Of a stretch of 64,000 nucleotides of DNA, positions 32,701-42,159 are shown piece by piece. Source of the stretch: Psychrobacter sp. WY6 (GTDB lineage: Bacteria; Pseudomonadota; Gammaproteobacteria; Pseudomonadales; Moraxellaceae). The stretch covers positions 3,162,001-3,226,000 of the forward strand of contig NZ_CP049902.1 in assembly GCF_018448495.1 (NCBI RefSeq), written 5' to 3'. The notes below the pieces were generated by a model. That model saw nothing but the letters and a program-made list of their open reading frames with translations. It did not search any database and was not told the DNA's origin. The position numbers and the translations under genes are program-made. Every line of letters starts with the position of its first letter. Position 1 is the stretch's first letter.

Positions 32701-35700
32701 TGGAGTTAGTACCATCAACTAAGATGTCGCTACTTTGTCCCGCATTTTTGCTAATAGTTGTACCATCAGTAAGCTCAAAAGTATAACTTTCAACTACCAA
32801 AGTCTCACCAAAATCAGGGTCATCGTCGTTAATAAGAATATTACCCATTAAGGTCGTATCTTCATTAACGATTTTTACATCATCTACTAGTGAGATGCCA
32901 TCATTGGTACCAGTAATGGTTACCTCAACATAGCGAATCTCACTGGTGCTGATCTCGTTGCCACCATTAGTCGCTGTAATATTATTGCCATCATCGACTT
33001 GTACGGCGTAGCGTATGGTGATGGTTTCGCCTGCTGGGAGGAAGTTAATATCTGTATCTTCTGCTTTAACCTCCCAAGTGCCATTATTGTTTGTCGCTTG
33101 GGTTATTGAGAATATACCTTCTAATGCTGCTTTTTGATCAGTCGTTAGAGATTTAAAGTAGTAGTGCCAGTAAAATCATACTTATTTTGAGCTTCTAGAT
33201 ATTTCAATGTCAGATTATCACTGGTATCAATATCATTGAAAGCGATAGTGCCACTTTGAGTAATAATTGAATCATCTGTTTGTTCGATGAAAGATATATT
33301 GGCAATATTGCCATTACTATCAGCAGTAATTGTTGGTTGGTCGTTAGTGCCCGTGATGGTGATAGTGAGCTTGGCAGTATCAGTATCAGCATCAGTGATG
33401 GTGTACTCAAAGGTTTCGGTCAAACTCACCTAGTGCCAAATACTGTATAGCGGCATTATCAACATCATAGGTATATTCGCCATTCGCATCTAGTGTTAGC
33501 TCCCCAAAATTGCCTTGAATTAGAGTCGGTGCTGTGCTATCAACTGTACTGGTAGTACTCCCAAACTCTACTGCCGTTACCGTGGTTGCATCTGCACCTA
33601 AATCATCAGCCACATCATCGGTCGCTGCACCAGTTGACGTAAGAACGTTACCGGAAACGATATCTGTTTCTTCGCTAATAGTGTTTTTGTCATCATTTGC
33701 AGTAGGTACAGTATCGATAATCTCAATATCTAAGGTGTCATTGATTTTATCGCCAATTGTGTTGGTTAACTCTACTGCAAACTGGTCAAAAACTTCACGA
33801 TTAGGCACGTCATGATCTTTTACATTGCCGTTCTCGGTATATTCGTAAGTGAGTTCACCTGTTACTGCGTTATATCCAGTGATTACCAGTTCACCTAAAC
33901 TAGTAGTGATAATGACCGATGTGGTCGTAGCATTGGTAACGTCTTGACCACTGACAGTCAGTGCTGTAACACTCTGTGGATCGGTTATATTAAAGCTACC
34001 TGAAACATTAGCACCAGTCGCTTCTATGACGCTGTTATCTTCGACTGTCAATGTCGGTGCGATATCATTATCTAAGATCGTACCAGTGCCAATCACCCCA
34101 TCAATAGTGACCGTAGTGGTTTCATCATTCTCAAGGATAGTGTCATTCAAGGTCGGGTAAGTAACGGTAAAGTCAGTGACGCCTGCAGGTACGGTGATGG
34201 TGCCCGCGACTGGATCATAAGTGACGCCATCACTAAAGACGAGATCAGTAGGATCGCTACTGTAATCATCGCCGTCAGTGGCGGTGACGCCTGATAAGTC
34301 AAACTCATAGGTGACGTCCGCTTGGGTGACGCCATTAATGGTGACGCTATGAACTAAGTTGTCCCCTTCTGTCGCTGTCGCATTGCCAACGCTGACCGTT
34401 GGTTTATCGCCCTCTTGCGGGGTGCCATCTGTGGCATCTTCATCAAGGATCGTACCCGTCGCACTATCCGTACCAATAGTAGCGTTCACCGCATTATTAA
34501 TATCAAGTACCAAGTCCTCTGATTTCTCGTAGACATTGTCATCCACCACAGTGATGGTGATCACAGGCGCACTGGTGCTGCCCGCTGGTATTTTGACGCT
34601 TGCGCCATTGGTGAGGAAGTCTTGTATCTTCGCTGTCGTCGATAAGGTGATCTCAACACCAGCAGCATTGGTGTAGACGATGGAGGCTATGTCAGCGGCA
34701 TTGATGGTGCTATCTGTTGTATTCAGTTTCACATCAACTGTGCTGTCAAAGTCACTCTGATTGCTTTGCGTAACGCTGAATTCTAAGGTGTTGTCTACCC
34801 CTTCAATAGCGGTATCTTTAGTGGCTGTGATGCTAACGCTTGGTTTATCGCCCTCTTGCGGGGTGCCATCTGTGGCATCTTCATCAAGGATCGTACCCGT
34901 CGCACTGCTAGTGCCTACCGTGGCATTCACCGCACCCGTGATGCTCATGCCTAAGCTTTCTGATTGCTCATAGATGTCATCATCCGTTGGGGTGATGGTG
35001 AACGTTGGGTTGCTAGTCGCTCCTGCAGGGATGGTGATGTCAATACCCGCTACCGCTTGGGCTACGGTGTAAATAGTCTCAGCACCATTGCTGTCTGTAA
35101 AGACGATTTCTTGATTGAGGATGTCTGCCGCTACTGCGCCACCAAGGCCGCCTGGCAAGTCAAGTTTGACGGTGACGGTGCTGTCTTTATCGGTTAAGCC
35201 CGTTTGCGATACGGTGAAGACGATGGAATCACCCGTGCCTTCGTGGCTTGGAGATGGTCGCTCAATGTCAACGATAGGAATGGCATCACCAGCATCTTTA
35301 ATGGTACCGGTGCCACTATCATTGCCGATGGTAACCGTAGTGGTTTCATCATTCTCAAGATGTGTCATTCAAGGTCGGGTAGCTGACGTAAAGTCGTGAC
35401 GCCTGCAGGGACGGTAATAGTGCCATCGCCATTATTGATGACGCCATTACTAAAGACTGGAGTATTGGTATAGTCATTGCCAAGCCCTTCAGTAGCACTG
35501 CCTGGCGTTAAGGCAAAGTCATAAGTCACATCCGCTTGGGTGACGCCATTAATGGTGACGCTATGAACTAAGTTGTCCCCTTCTGTCGCTGTCGCATTGC
35601 CAACGCTGACCGTCGGCTTATCGCCCTCAGTATTGGCACCTGGATTGGTTGGGTCATTAGACTCATCAAGGATCGTACCCGTCGCACTATCCGTACCAAT

Positions 35701-38515
35701 AGTAGCGTTCACCGCATTATTAATATCAAGTACCAAGTCCTCTGATTTCTCGTAGACATTGTCATCCACCACAGTGATGGTGATCACAGGCGCACTGGTG
35801 CTGCCCGCTGGTATTTTGACGCTTGCGCCATTGGTGAGGAAGTCTTGTATCTTCGCTGTCGTCGATAAGGTGATCTCAACACCAGCAGCATTGGTGTAGA
35901 CGATGGAGGCTATGTCAGCGGCATTGATGGTGCTATCTGTTGTATTCAGTTTCACATCAACTGTGCTGTCAAAGTCACTCTGATTGCTTTGCGTAACGCT
36001 GAATTCTAAGGTGTTGTCTACCCCTTCAATAGCGGTATCTTTAGTGGCTGTGATGCTAACGCTTGGTTTATCGCCCTCTTGCGGGGTGCCATCTGTGGCA
36101 TCTTCATCAAGGATCGTACCCGTCGCACTGCTAGTGCCTACCGTGGCATTCACCGCACCCGTGATGCTCATGCCTAAGCTTTCTGATTGCTCATAGATGT
36201 CATCATCCGTTGGGGTGATGGTGAACGTTGGGTTGCTAGTCGCTCCTGCAGGGATGGTGATGTCAATACCCGCTACCGCTTGGGCTACGGTGTAAATAGT
36301 CTCAGCACCATTGCTGTCTGTAAAGACGATTTCTTGATTGAGGATGTCTGCCGCTACTGCGCCACCAAGGCCGCCTGGCAAGCAAGTTTGACGGTGACGG
36401 TGCTGTCTTTATCGGTTAAGCCCGTTTGCGATACGGTGAAGACGATGCGAATAATCACCCGTGTCTGTTGCCGTATCGGTGGTCGCCTCAATGCTCACCA
36501 CAGGAATGGCATCACCAGCATCTTTAATGGTACCGGTGCCACTATCATTGCCGATGGTAACCGTAGTGGTTTCATCATTCTCAAGAATGTTGTCAGTCAA
36601 GGTCGGGTAGCTGACAGTAAAGTCAGTGACGCCTGCAGGGACGGTAATAGTGCCATCGCCATTATTGATGACGCCATTACTAAAGACTGGAGTATTGGTA
36701 TAGTCATTGCCAAGCCCTTCAGTAGCACTGCCTGGCGTTAAGGCAAAGTCATAAGTCACATCCGCTTGGGTGACGCCATTAATGGTGACGCTATGAACTA
36801 AGTTGTCCCCTTCTGTCGCTGTCGCATTGCCAACGCTGACCGTCGGCTTATCGCCCTCAGTATTGGCACCTGGATTGGTTGGGTCATTAGACTCATCAAG
36901 GATCGTACCGTCGCACTATCCGTACCAATAGTAGCGTTCACCGCATTATTAATATCAAGTACCAAGTCCTCTGATTTCTCGTAGACATTGTCATCCACCA
37001 CAGTGATGGTGATCACAGGCGCACTGGTGCTGCCCGCTGGTATTTTGACGCTTGCGCCATTGGTGAGGAAGTCTTGTATCTTCGCTGTCGTCGATAAGGT
37101 GATCTCAACACCAGCAGCATTGGTGTAGACGATGGAGGCTATGTCAGCGGCATTGATGGTGCTATCTGTTGTATTCAGTTTCACATCAACTGTGCTGTCA
37201 AAGTCACTCTGATTGCTTTGCGTAACGCTGAATTCTAAGGTGTTGTCTACCCCTTCAATAGCGGTATCTTTAGTGGCATTAATAGATACTACTGGCGTGT
37301 CATCGCCCAACGATGGATCAGCGGGATCAACAGGATTAGTGCCATCAGTGGTGCCATCGTCATAAATAGTGGTATTGACCGTATCGTTATCAATATCAAT
37401 GGTGGCATTGTTAGATATAACACCTGATACGGCGACGTTAAAATCTTCTGGACCTTCAAATAAGTTGTCATCGATGATCGGTATGGTGATGTCAACGGAA
37501 GTTTGACCCTGGAATAGTTACTTCTTGGGTAATGGGCGCGGTATAATCGACATCGCCGCCAGTAGCGCTGCCACCACCGATAGTGATAGTAATCACAGTA
37601 TCTTCAGTACTTGGTTGCGTAAGGCTTACGGTATAAGTTGCTTCATTCGTACTGCCATCAGCAGCGGTTTCATTCAAGCTTGTAGTACCGCTAATGCTGA
37701 CCATCACTGGATAATCAACCGTGATATTCGCTTCATTGGATTTTAATCCAGCTTTGTCAGAGACCACATAATCAACCGGCGTTGGATCAGCGGTAAAGCC
37801 TGCCTCTGGCGTAAAGGTCACTTTGCCGGTGACAGGATCAACTACCCATTCCCCTTCGCCTACCACAGTGACACTAGTGATTTCATTGCCACTAACCGGA
37901 TCAATCAGTTTGACACTTGTTGGGTCTAAATCATTTTCAGGATCATTATCATTGGCTACCACGTCTATGATGACCGGCTGACCTGTTTCGCCTTTAGCAA
38001 TATCATCTTTGGCAGTTGGTGGCTGGTTAACAGGAGTAATTGGTGTGTCTTTACTGCTGCTACTACCGGCTTATACCGACTAGCCCAAGACCTGCAGCAG
38101 CCGGTATCCACCATGGTATAGCGGCAGCCACATAATCTGTGCCACCCAAAGCCTGCCCTTCCACATCACCCATCTCTAGCTGAGTGACATAATCGTAGGT
38201 TTCGCCAGTATCTGGTATATAGTAGTAGTACTCTCCGTCTTCAGCGATTCCGATCAAGGCGCTATCTGGATTATCGTAGAAGCCTTCTATAATAAGATCG
38301 CTTTCTTGACCCTCTTCTTCAAACGACACATGTAAGTCGTTTTTTATACGCTTGGTAATAATATGATTAGGGGCACGACCAATAGCCGTATCATAGAAAT
38401 CGTAATTCACTTTATCCATAGCGGTAATAATAGTAGGCGTGCCATCCTTGGTCACTACTTGTACTTGATCAATAGTCTGAGTTGAATCGTTGGTTTTGAC
38501 AATAATAGTATTCAT
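26744..38515 (-). CDS. Giant Lap/Bap-type adhesin 2, type I secreted (frame broken)
   Basis: About 3920 residues when joined. N-terminus (start 38515, [17 protein letters not shown]) is a Bap-type prefix that ends in a hydrophobic [14 protein letters not shown] (about residues 135-148), a candidate membrane-retention and LapG-type cleavage region. Then an Ig-like domain ([14 protein letters not shown]), three large Calx-beta/Ig supra-repeats, a VCBS domain ([23 protein letters not shown]), a long series of cadherin/VCBS-like domains and, at the C-terminus, a few RTX repeats ([20 protein letters not shown]) plus a VCA0849-type secretion target ending in [12 protein letters not shown]. At least ten frame changes, e.g. 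38063, 37505, 36905, 36380, 35390, 33430, 33150, 30920, 29600, 28965, 27820 and 27725. Exported by the neighbouring ABC system; biofilm adhesion by family. Confidence 0.88.
34340..37290 (-). repeat. ~1.22-kb supra-repeats in adhesin 2
   Basis: A block encoding [57 protein letters not shown] and [11 protein letters not shown] recurs with a period of about 1223 bp (about 407 residues). Two full copies and one partial copy are nearly identical at the DNA level. Two of the copies have single-base losses relative to each other (CCC to CC near 36908; AAGTCAAG to AAGCAAG near 36381). Confidence 0.88.
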
Positions 38516-38620
38516 TTTCTTACCTTTAATTTTTAATATAATATTTAAATAGGCTGTCTAAATTATCTTGATATCAGGTGACCTAAGTCGCCAAAGGAAA
38601 ATACAATTATCGGCTACACG

Positions 38621-39581
38621 TTATTCTACCACAGCCACTACTCGACGATTGAGCTGTCGACCCTCGGTGGTACTATTAGTTGCTATTGGTTGTGACTCGC
38701 CATAACCAATGGCGGTCAGACGCTCAGCACCTATCCCAAACTGCGAGATTAAAACCTCTTTGACTGCATTCACTCGGCGCTGTGATAAGGCTTGGTTATA
38801 GCTATCACTAGCGCGACTGTCTGTATGGCCTTCGATGATTACTACCGTGTTAGGATTGCTTCATGAATTCTGCTAACTCAGTTATTTTTGAGTAATACTC
38901 TGGACGCACTATGGATTTGTCCGTTTCAAACAATACTTCGAGATCAATAGTAACTTTTTTGGCCAATACAGGGGCTTGAGTCTCTACAACAACTGGCGCT
39001 GGTGTTACTGGCTGTCTGATAATGACAGGGGGCGGACAGTTATTAGGGACAACTCGACTGATTTGATGGGACTGATAACGCTTATCATTTAACAGCGGCA
39101 ATGCACTATTATAGGTGATCTGCTCTAAGGTACTTTGTCCCTTTTCATTCATATTGATATGGAAAAAATACGTTTGAGCGCCTGCTAGCTCATAATCTTG
39201 TTTATCAGCCAATAAGTTATTATTTTTAAAACCTGTAGCATGGGCACTCAGCTGGTTAATACCAGCACAAGATTCAACTACAGTATAATTATTTGCATGC
39301 AAACTGACTTGAAATCTATTATTGATAGCGATATTGGCACTAGTTTGCTCGGAATGATTGTCATTTTTTCGGATAAAGACTAAGCGTGCTTTGTCAGCCG
39401 CCACCTCTTTTGCCAATATAGTGTTGATATCGCTATTGATTTGATTACTCCATGTAACACCATCAATACGGCGACTATCACCATTATTGTTAGCACTATC
39501 AGTCATAACGCAAGAAGACATACCGAATAAGGTTATTGGCAAAACAATAGCAATAATATATTTTTTTAGTACTTTCTTCAT
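38621..39581 (-). CDS. OmpA-family lipoprotein (frame broken once)
   Basis: Peptidoglycan-linked outer membrane lipoprotein. The start at 39581 ([13 protein letters not shown]) has AGGA upstream; a longer reading to 39662 lacks it. Lipobox LFGMSSC at residues ~16-22. The middle, about 150 residues, is unassigned, then a Pro/Val linker and an OmpA/MotB domain: [40 protein letters not shown] and [23 protein letters not shown]. The frame slips near 38862 in front of [11 protein letters not shown]. Genes of this type commonly accompany Bap-like adhesins with a type I system in Moraxellaceae; it lies 105 bp upstream of adhesin 2 on its strand. Confidence 0.88.
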
Positions 39582-39663
39582 AGTATTATCCTGACTTCTC
39601 ATTTTATTTGATTGTTGGTGTTGGTGATCAAAGTCTCTATAAATCAAAGCTTTAATAGTCATA

Positions 39664-39954
39664 CTGTTTATTTTTATAAACTCAAAATTAGTGGAACGTT
39701 AATTATATTTACTATACTTATAATATAAGATTACACTTATTTATTCTATCCGCTCATACCCTATTTTCAACCACTCATCAGGTATTAGATTTCATAATAT
39801 TCATCAAGCAATAAAGCCTATACTCTATTATTATATAGGGTAAATTGATCCTTAATTCTCAAATATTAATTAACTCGTCAACGCTTGAAATACAATATTG
39901 TTTTGAAGAGCACAAATAATTTTAATACTAATTGTCATTTATCTGACCTATAAA
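39664..39954. other. Intergenic, no gene seen
   Basis: Very AT-rich stretch upstream of the OmpA-type lipoprotein gene. It probably contains that gene's promoter. I see no coding sequence or structured element. Confidence 0.5.
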
Positions 39955-40320
39955 ACTGTAATGGTAATTTACCTCATGCACCATTTCTATCACTGCATCA
40001 ATCTTGAGGGTAGCAAAATACATATTGCTATCATCCACCCCTAAGTAACCAGCAACCGAAGAGCGAACCTGTTAAACGTTTAATTGCTTTTCTTCTATAT
40101 CCAAGGTTTTGAAAGTTTCCAAGGTAATCGCTTCAGGCTAGCTTCCAAATTTAAGTCAACCCTAAGGTTGATAGCTTCCCCAGTAAGCTGCCTTGTAATA
40201 TCGCCAAATGACTGATAAGAGGCAATAGCTTTTATCTGACCACTGCCATTTGGTCCATTCGGATCTTATAGTTATAGATGGCATGCTTCATCGTTTCCTC
40301 AAATCATGAGGTGATTAACG
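39955..40320 (-). pseudogene. Remnant of a Fic-family protein, N-terminal DUF4172 part
   Basis: On the minus strand, pieces in several frames line up with the DUF4172 domain that precedes Fic in many AMP-transferases: LLPLISHLAILQGSLLGKLSTLGL, then LNLEASLK, then LDIEEKQLN and VRSSVAGYLGVDD, then KIDAVIEMVHE. At least three frame changes and stops separate them, and no Fic core motif HPFxxGN(G/K)R follows. It is a decayed fragment. The rest of the stretch to the tRNA fragment (40321-40610) holds nothing recognisable. Confidence 0.6.
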
Positions 40321-40616
40321 CTGTTATTCTTTGCATATTACGCATGGATTAGACTATGTATTCGATGCACCTTAATTTTGGAATTCGTCCATTTAATCAA
40401 GTGTAGTATTAGGTAAAAGATGCAAATCCAATTAAAAATATAATATGAATTGAGTCTCTAGGATAGAGTGGAGGTAAAAAGACTATAAAATTATAGTGCC
40501 CAAATACGTGCTAGACGTTATCTTATACTAATTTACTTTGCCACTTTTTAACCACATAATAGCTATAAGCCAATAGAATCAATGTATGTAAGATAATGTT
40601 ATATTATAAGATTTGG

Positions 40617-40672
40617 TCGACCTACCTTGACATGGTAGAGGTCAGCAGTTCGAGTCTGCTTATGCCTACCAA
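40617..40672 (+). tRNA. 3' fragment of tRNA-Val (GAC), probable attachment-site scar
   Basis: From the anticodon stem CTACC, loop TTGACAT with anticodon GAC, stem GGTAG, through a T-arm (AGCAGTTCGAGTCTGCT) to TGCCTACCA, the sequence is a good 3' half of a valine tRNA. The 5' acceptor strand and D-arm are missing; only TTGGTCGA resembles the D-loop. A terminator follows, as after a real tRNA gene. A 3'-half tRNA ending in CCA is what integration at a tRNA gene leaves at the distal attachment site. It is not a functional tRNA. Confidence 0.65.
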
Positions 40673-40680
40673 ATATTTAG

Positions 40681-40712
40681 AAAGCCCCAATCTCACGATT
40701 GGGGCTTTTTTT
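40681..40712 (+). terminator. Rho-independent terminator after the tRNA fragment
   Basis: Stem AAAGCCCCAATC (40681-40692), loop TCAC, GATTGGGGCTTT (40697-40708), then further T residues. A strong perfect hairpin directly behind the tRNA 3' end. Confidence 0.92.
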
Positions 40713-40718
40713 GTCCGT

Positions 40719-40942
40719 AAAATATGGGCTTTCCACCCAATAAAAAGATCACCATGAATAGTATTATATTTTGCAGTAGCGTCATGACGGAACCGCCCTT
40801 GACCCATGTAAGCAATCCAACGCCCCACTATTCCCCAGTTGCTCGGTGGAATATTAAATAAATACTTCCTGAGTAATGATCATAAGTCCATTACAGCGGT
40901 AGCGCCAATACCGATTAATATTATAAAAACGACGTTATCCAT
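40719..40942 (-). pseudogene. Truncated DUF2938 membrane protein gene
   Basis: The start at 40942 gives MDNVVFIILIGIGATAVMDL; after a one-base slip near 40879 it continues as SLLRKYLFNIPPSNWGIVGRWIAYMGQGRFRHD to FIGWKAHIL. This matches the first ~70 residues of DUF2938 proteins (first membrane helix and the NW..VGRWxxxxxxGRFRHD block). The homology stops at ~40720, right at the terminator behind the tRNA fragment, so the rest has been lost by recombination there. The MerR gene is divergent. Confidence 0.7.
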
Positions 40943-41006
40943 GATGACTCTCTTACTGGTTTCAATATCAATGTGATGATTGCATACAATTTTAAGTCCA
41001 GAGGGC

Positions 41007-41425
41007 ATTATAGATATTTCGCAGGTTACTAAACAGTCTGGTCTCCTACTTCAACGTTACGATTTTATGAGAAAAAATGCCTAATTCGCTCTGTTGGTCG
41101 GCAAGGTATCCGCCGAGTTTTCAGCAAAGATATATTAGAGCTTATGTCCTTGATTGCTTTAGGACGTGTTGCAGGATTTTCATTGGATGAGATTGCTGGG
41201 ATATTAGGGTCTGAAAAAACTCTAGATGTTGATCGATATTTGTTGCTGAACAAAGCCTCTGAACTGGATGAAATGATTCAAAAATTAGTCGCTATCCGTG
41301 ATGGGATGAAACATGCGGCAACTTACACAGCGCCTAGCCACTTGGAGTGTCCGAGGTTTCGACGTCTAATGAATCTAGCAGCACTGGCGCTATTAAAGGT
41401 AACACCTTGCATTAATAAGCAATAG
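41007..41425 (+). CDS. MerR-family transcriptional regulator (frame broken once)
   Basis: About 140 residues. The first part DISQVTKQSGL and, after a one-base slip near 41042, PTSTLRFYEKKCLIRSVGRQGIRRVFSKDILELM form the MerR winged-helix; LIALGRVAGFSLDEIAGIL is the typical following helix, then a dimerisation helix and a C-terminal CPRFRRLM. No ATG precedes the HTH; an ATA stands where the usual MDIS start is expected, after GAGGGC, and a TTG at 40980 is the other option. Divergent from the DUF2938 fragment. Inducer unknown. Confidence 0.75.
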
Positions 41426-41756
41426 AGCTGATTCTATTAGGTGATTAGGTCACTCAAATAATATTGAACTGCTTAACAATACACTGCGATTATCCAAAAA
41501 ATCTAGATTACTGATATTAATAGCCTACAGCCAGCTATTCAATTGCGCCAAACGTATAGAATAGCATTCGTAAATAAAGACAAACCTACTCTAAAGCCTG
41601 CCCCTTCATACGATGTTTGTTTTCGCAACTGCCGTTAAAGCTAAACTAGCTATTTTTTATTCAAGTTATCACTCAAAGTTGGTTTTAAACTTCCAATATA
41701 ACATCTTCAACCATGTGAAATCCTAACCTCTGGTGCTGAATTCCTGCACACTGTCA
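41426..41756. other. Intergenic with a possible acetyltransferase C-terminal scrap
   Basis: 330 bases without an intact gene. On the minus strand 41685-41750 reads QRLGFHMVEDVILEV then stop, which resembles the last strand of GNAT acetyltransferases (a xxxLGF end). With nothing upstream in frame it is at best a relic. The remainder shows no features. Confidence 0.35.
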
Positions 41757-41987
41757 TTAGTCCAGACGATCTATTATTGATTTATTACCTACCGTTCTTA
41801 TTTCTTCAGAGACTGGCTTACAAAGTGCTCTATATTTCAGACGTGTCAATTCATTGACCAGAGATCTATAAGGCTTTTTATGATTGATATTCTCATGAAC
41901 CATAGTCCTTAACACATTCATTTTTCTAACTTTCGACATACTCATCATTATCTCAGTACCAACACATTCATTGAACGACTGTGACAT
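41757..41987 (-). CDS. Small unknown protein divergent from the zinc receptor
   Basis: 76 codons, MSQSFNECVGTEIMM to KSIIDRLD, or 63 from a second Met. Basic and helical, with two Cys, no signal peptide and no family I recognise. It starts 93 bp from the Zur-box-like palindrome and could share it with the receptor gene. It is not one of the zinc-free ribosomal protein paralogues that Zur often controls. The start signal is weak and coding status uncertain. Confidence 0.4.
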   Translation of the reverse strand: MSQSFNECVGTEIMMSMSKVRKMNVLRTMVHENINHKKPYRSLVNELTRLKYRALCKPVSEEIRTVGNKSIIDRLD

Positions 41988-42080
41988 TTATCACTCACAA
42001 AGAAAGTCAAATATTGAAGTTACCTTGTGTAAGCGTAGCTAATATGCACACCTTACTGAAATATAAAGTTTGTATATCTT

Positions 42081-42099
42081 TATGTTATATTATAACATA
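42081..42099. promoter_or_regulatory. Zur-box-like palindrome
   Basis: TATGTTATATTATAACATA is symmetric around its central base and contains GTTATATTATAAC, the core of gammaproteobacterial Zur operators (GTTATAxTATAAC). It lies 60 bp upstream of the ZnuD-type gene. Zinc-responsive repression is inferred from this match plus the zinc-related genes downstream. Confidence 0.75.
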
Positions 42100-42159
42100 A
42101 CTAAAATATTTACTCTTATCGTTATTTATCCCTATATAACTTCTTATTTTGGTAATCTC

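Noticed and set aside
34761..36741. Long plus-strand frames inside adhesin 2
   Set aside because: Antisense to the adhesin, duplicated only because the repeat is duplicated; composition is not protein-like.
40622..40828. 68-codon minus-strand frame across the tRNA fragment
   Set aside because: It is the DUF2938 fragment running by chance into the antisense of the terminator and tRNA sequence.
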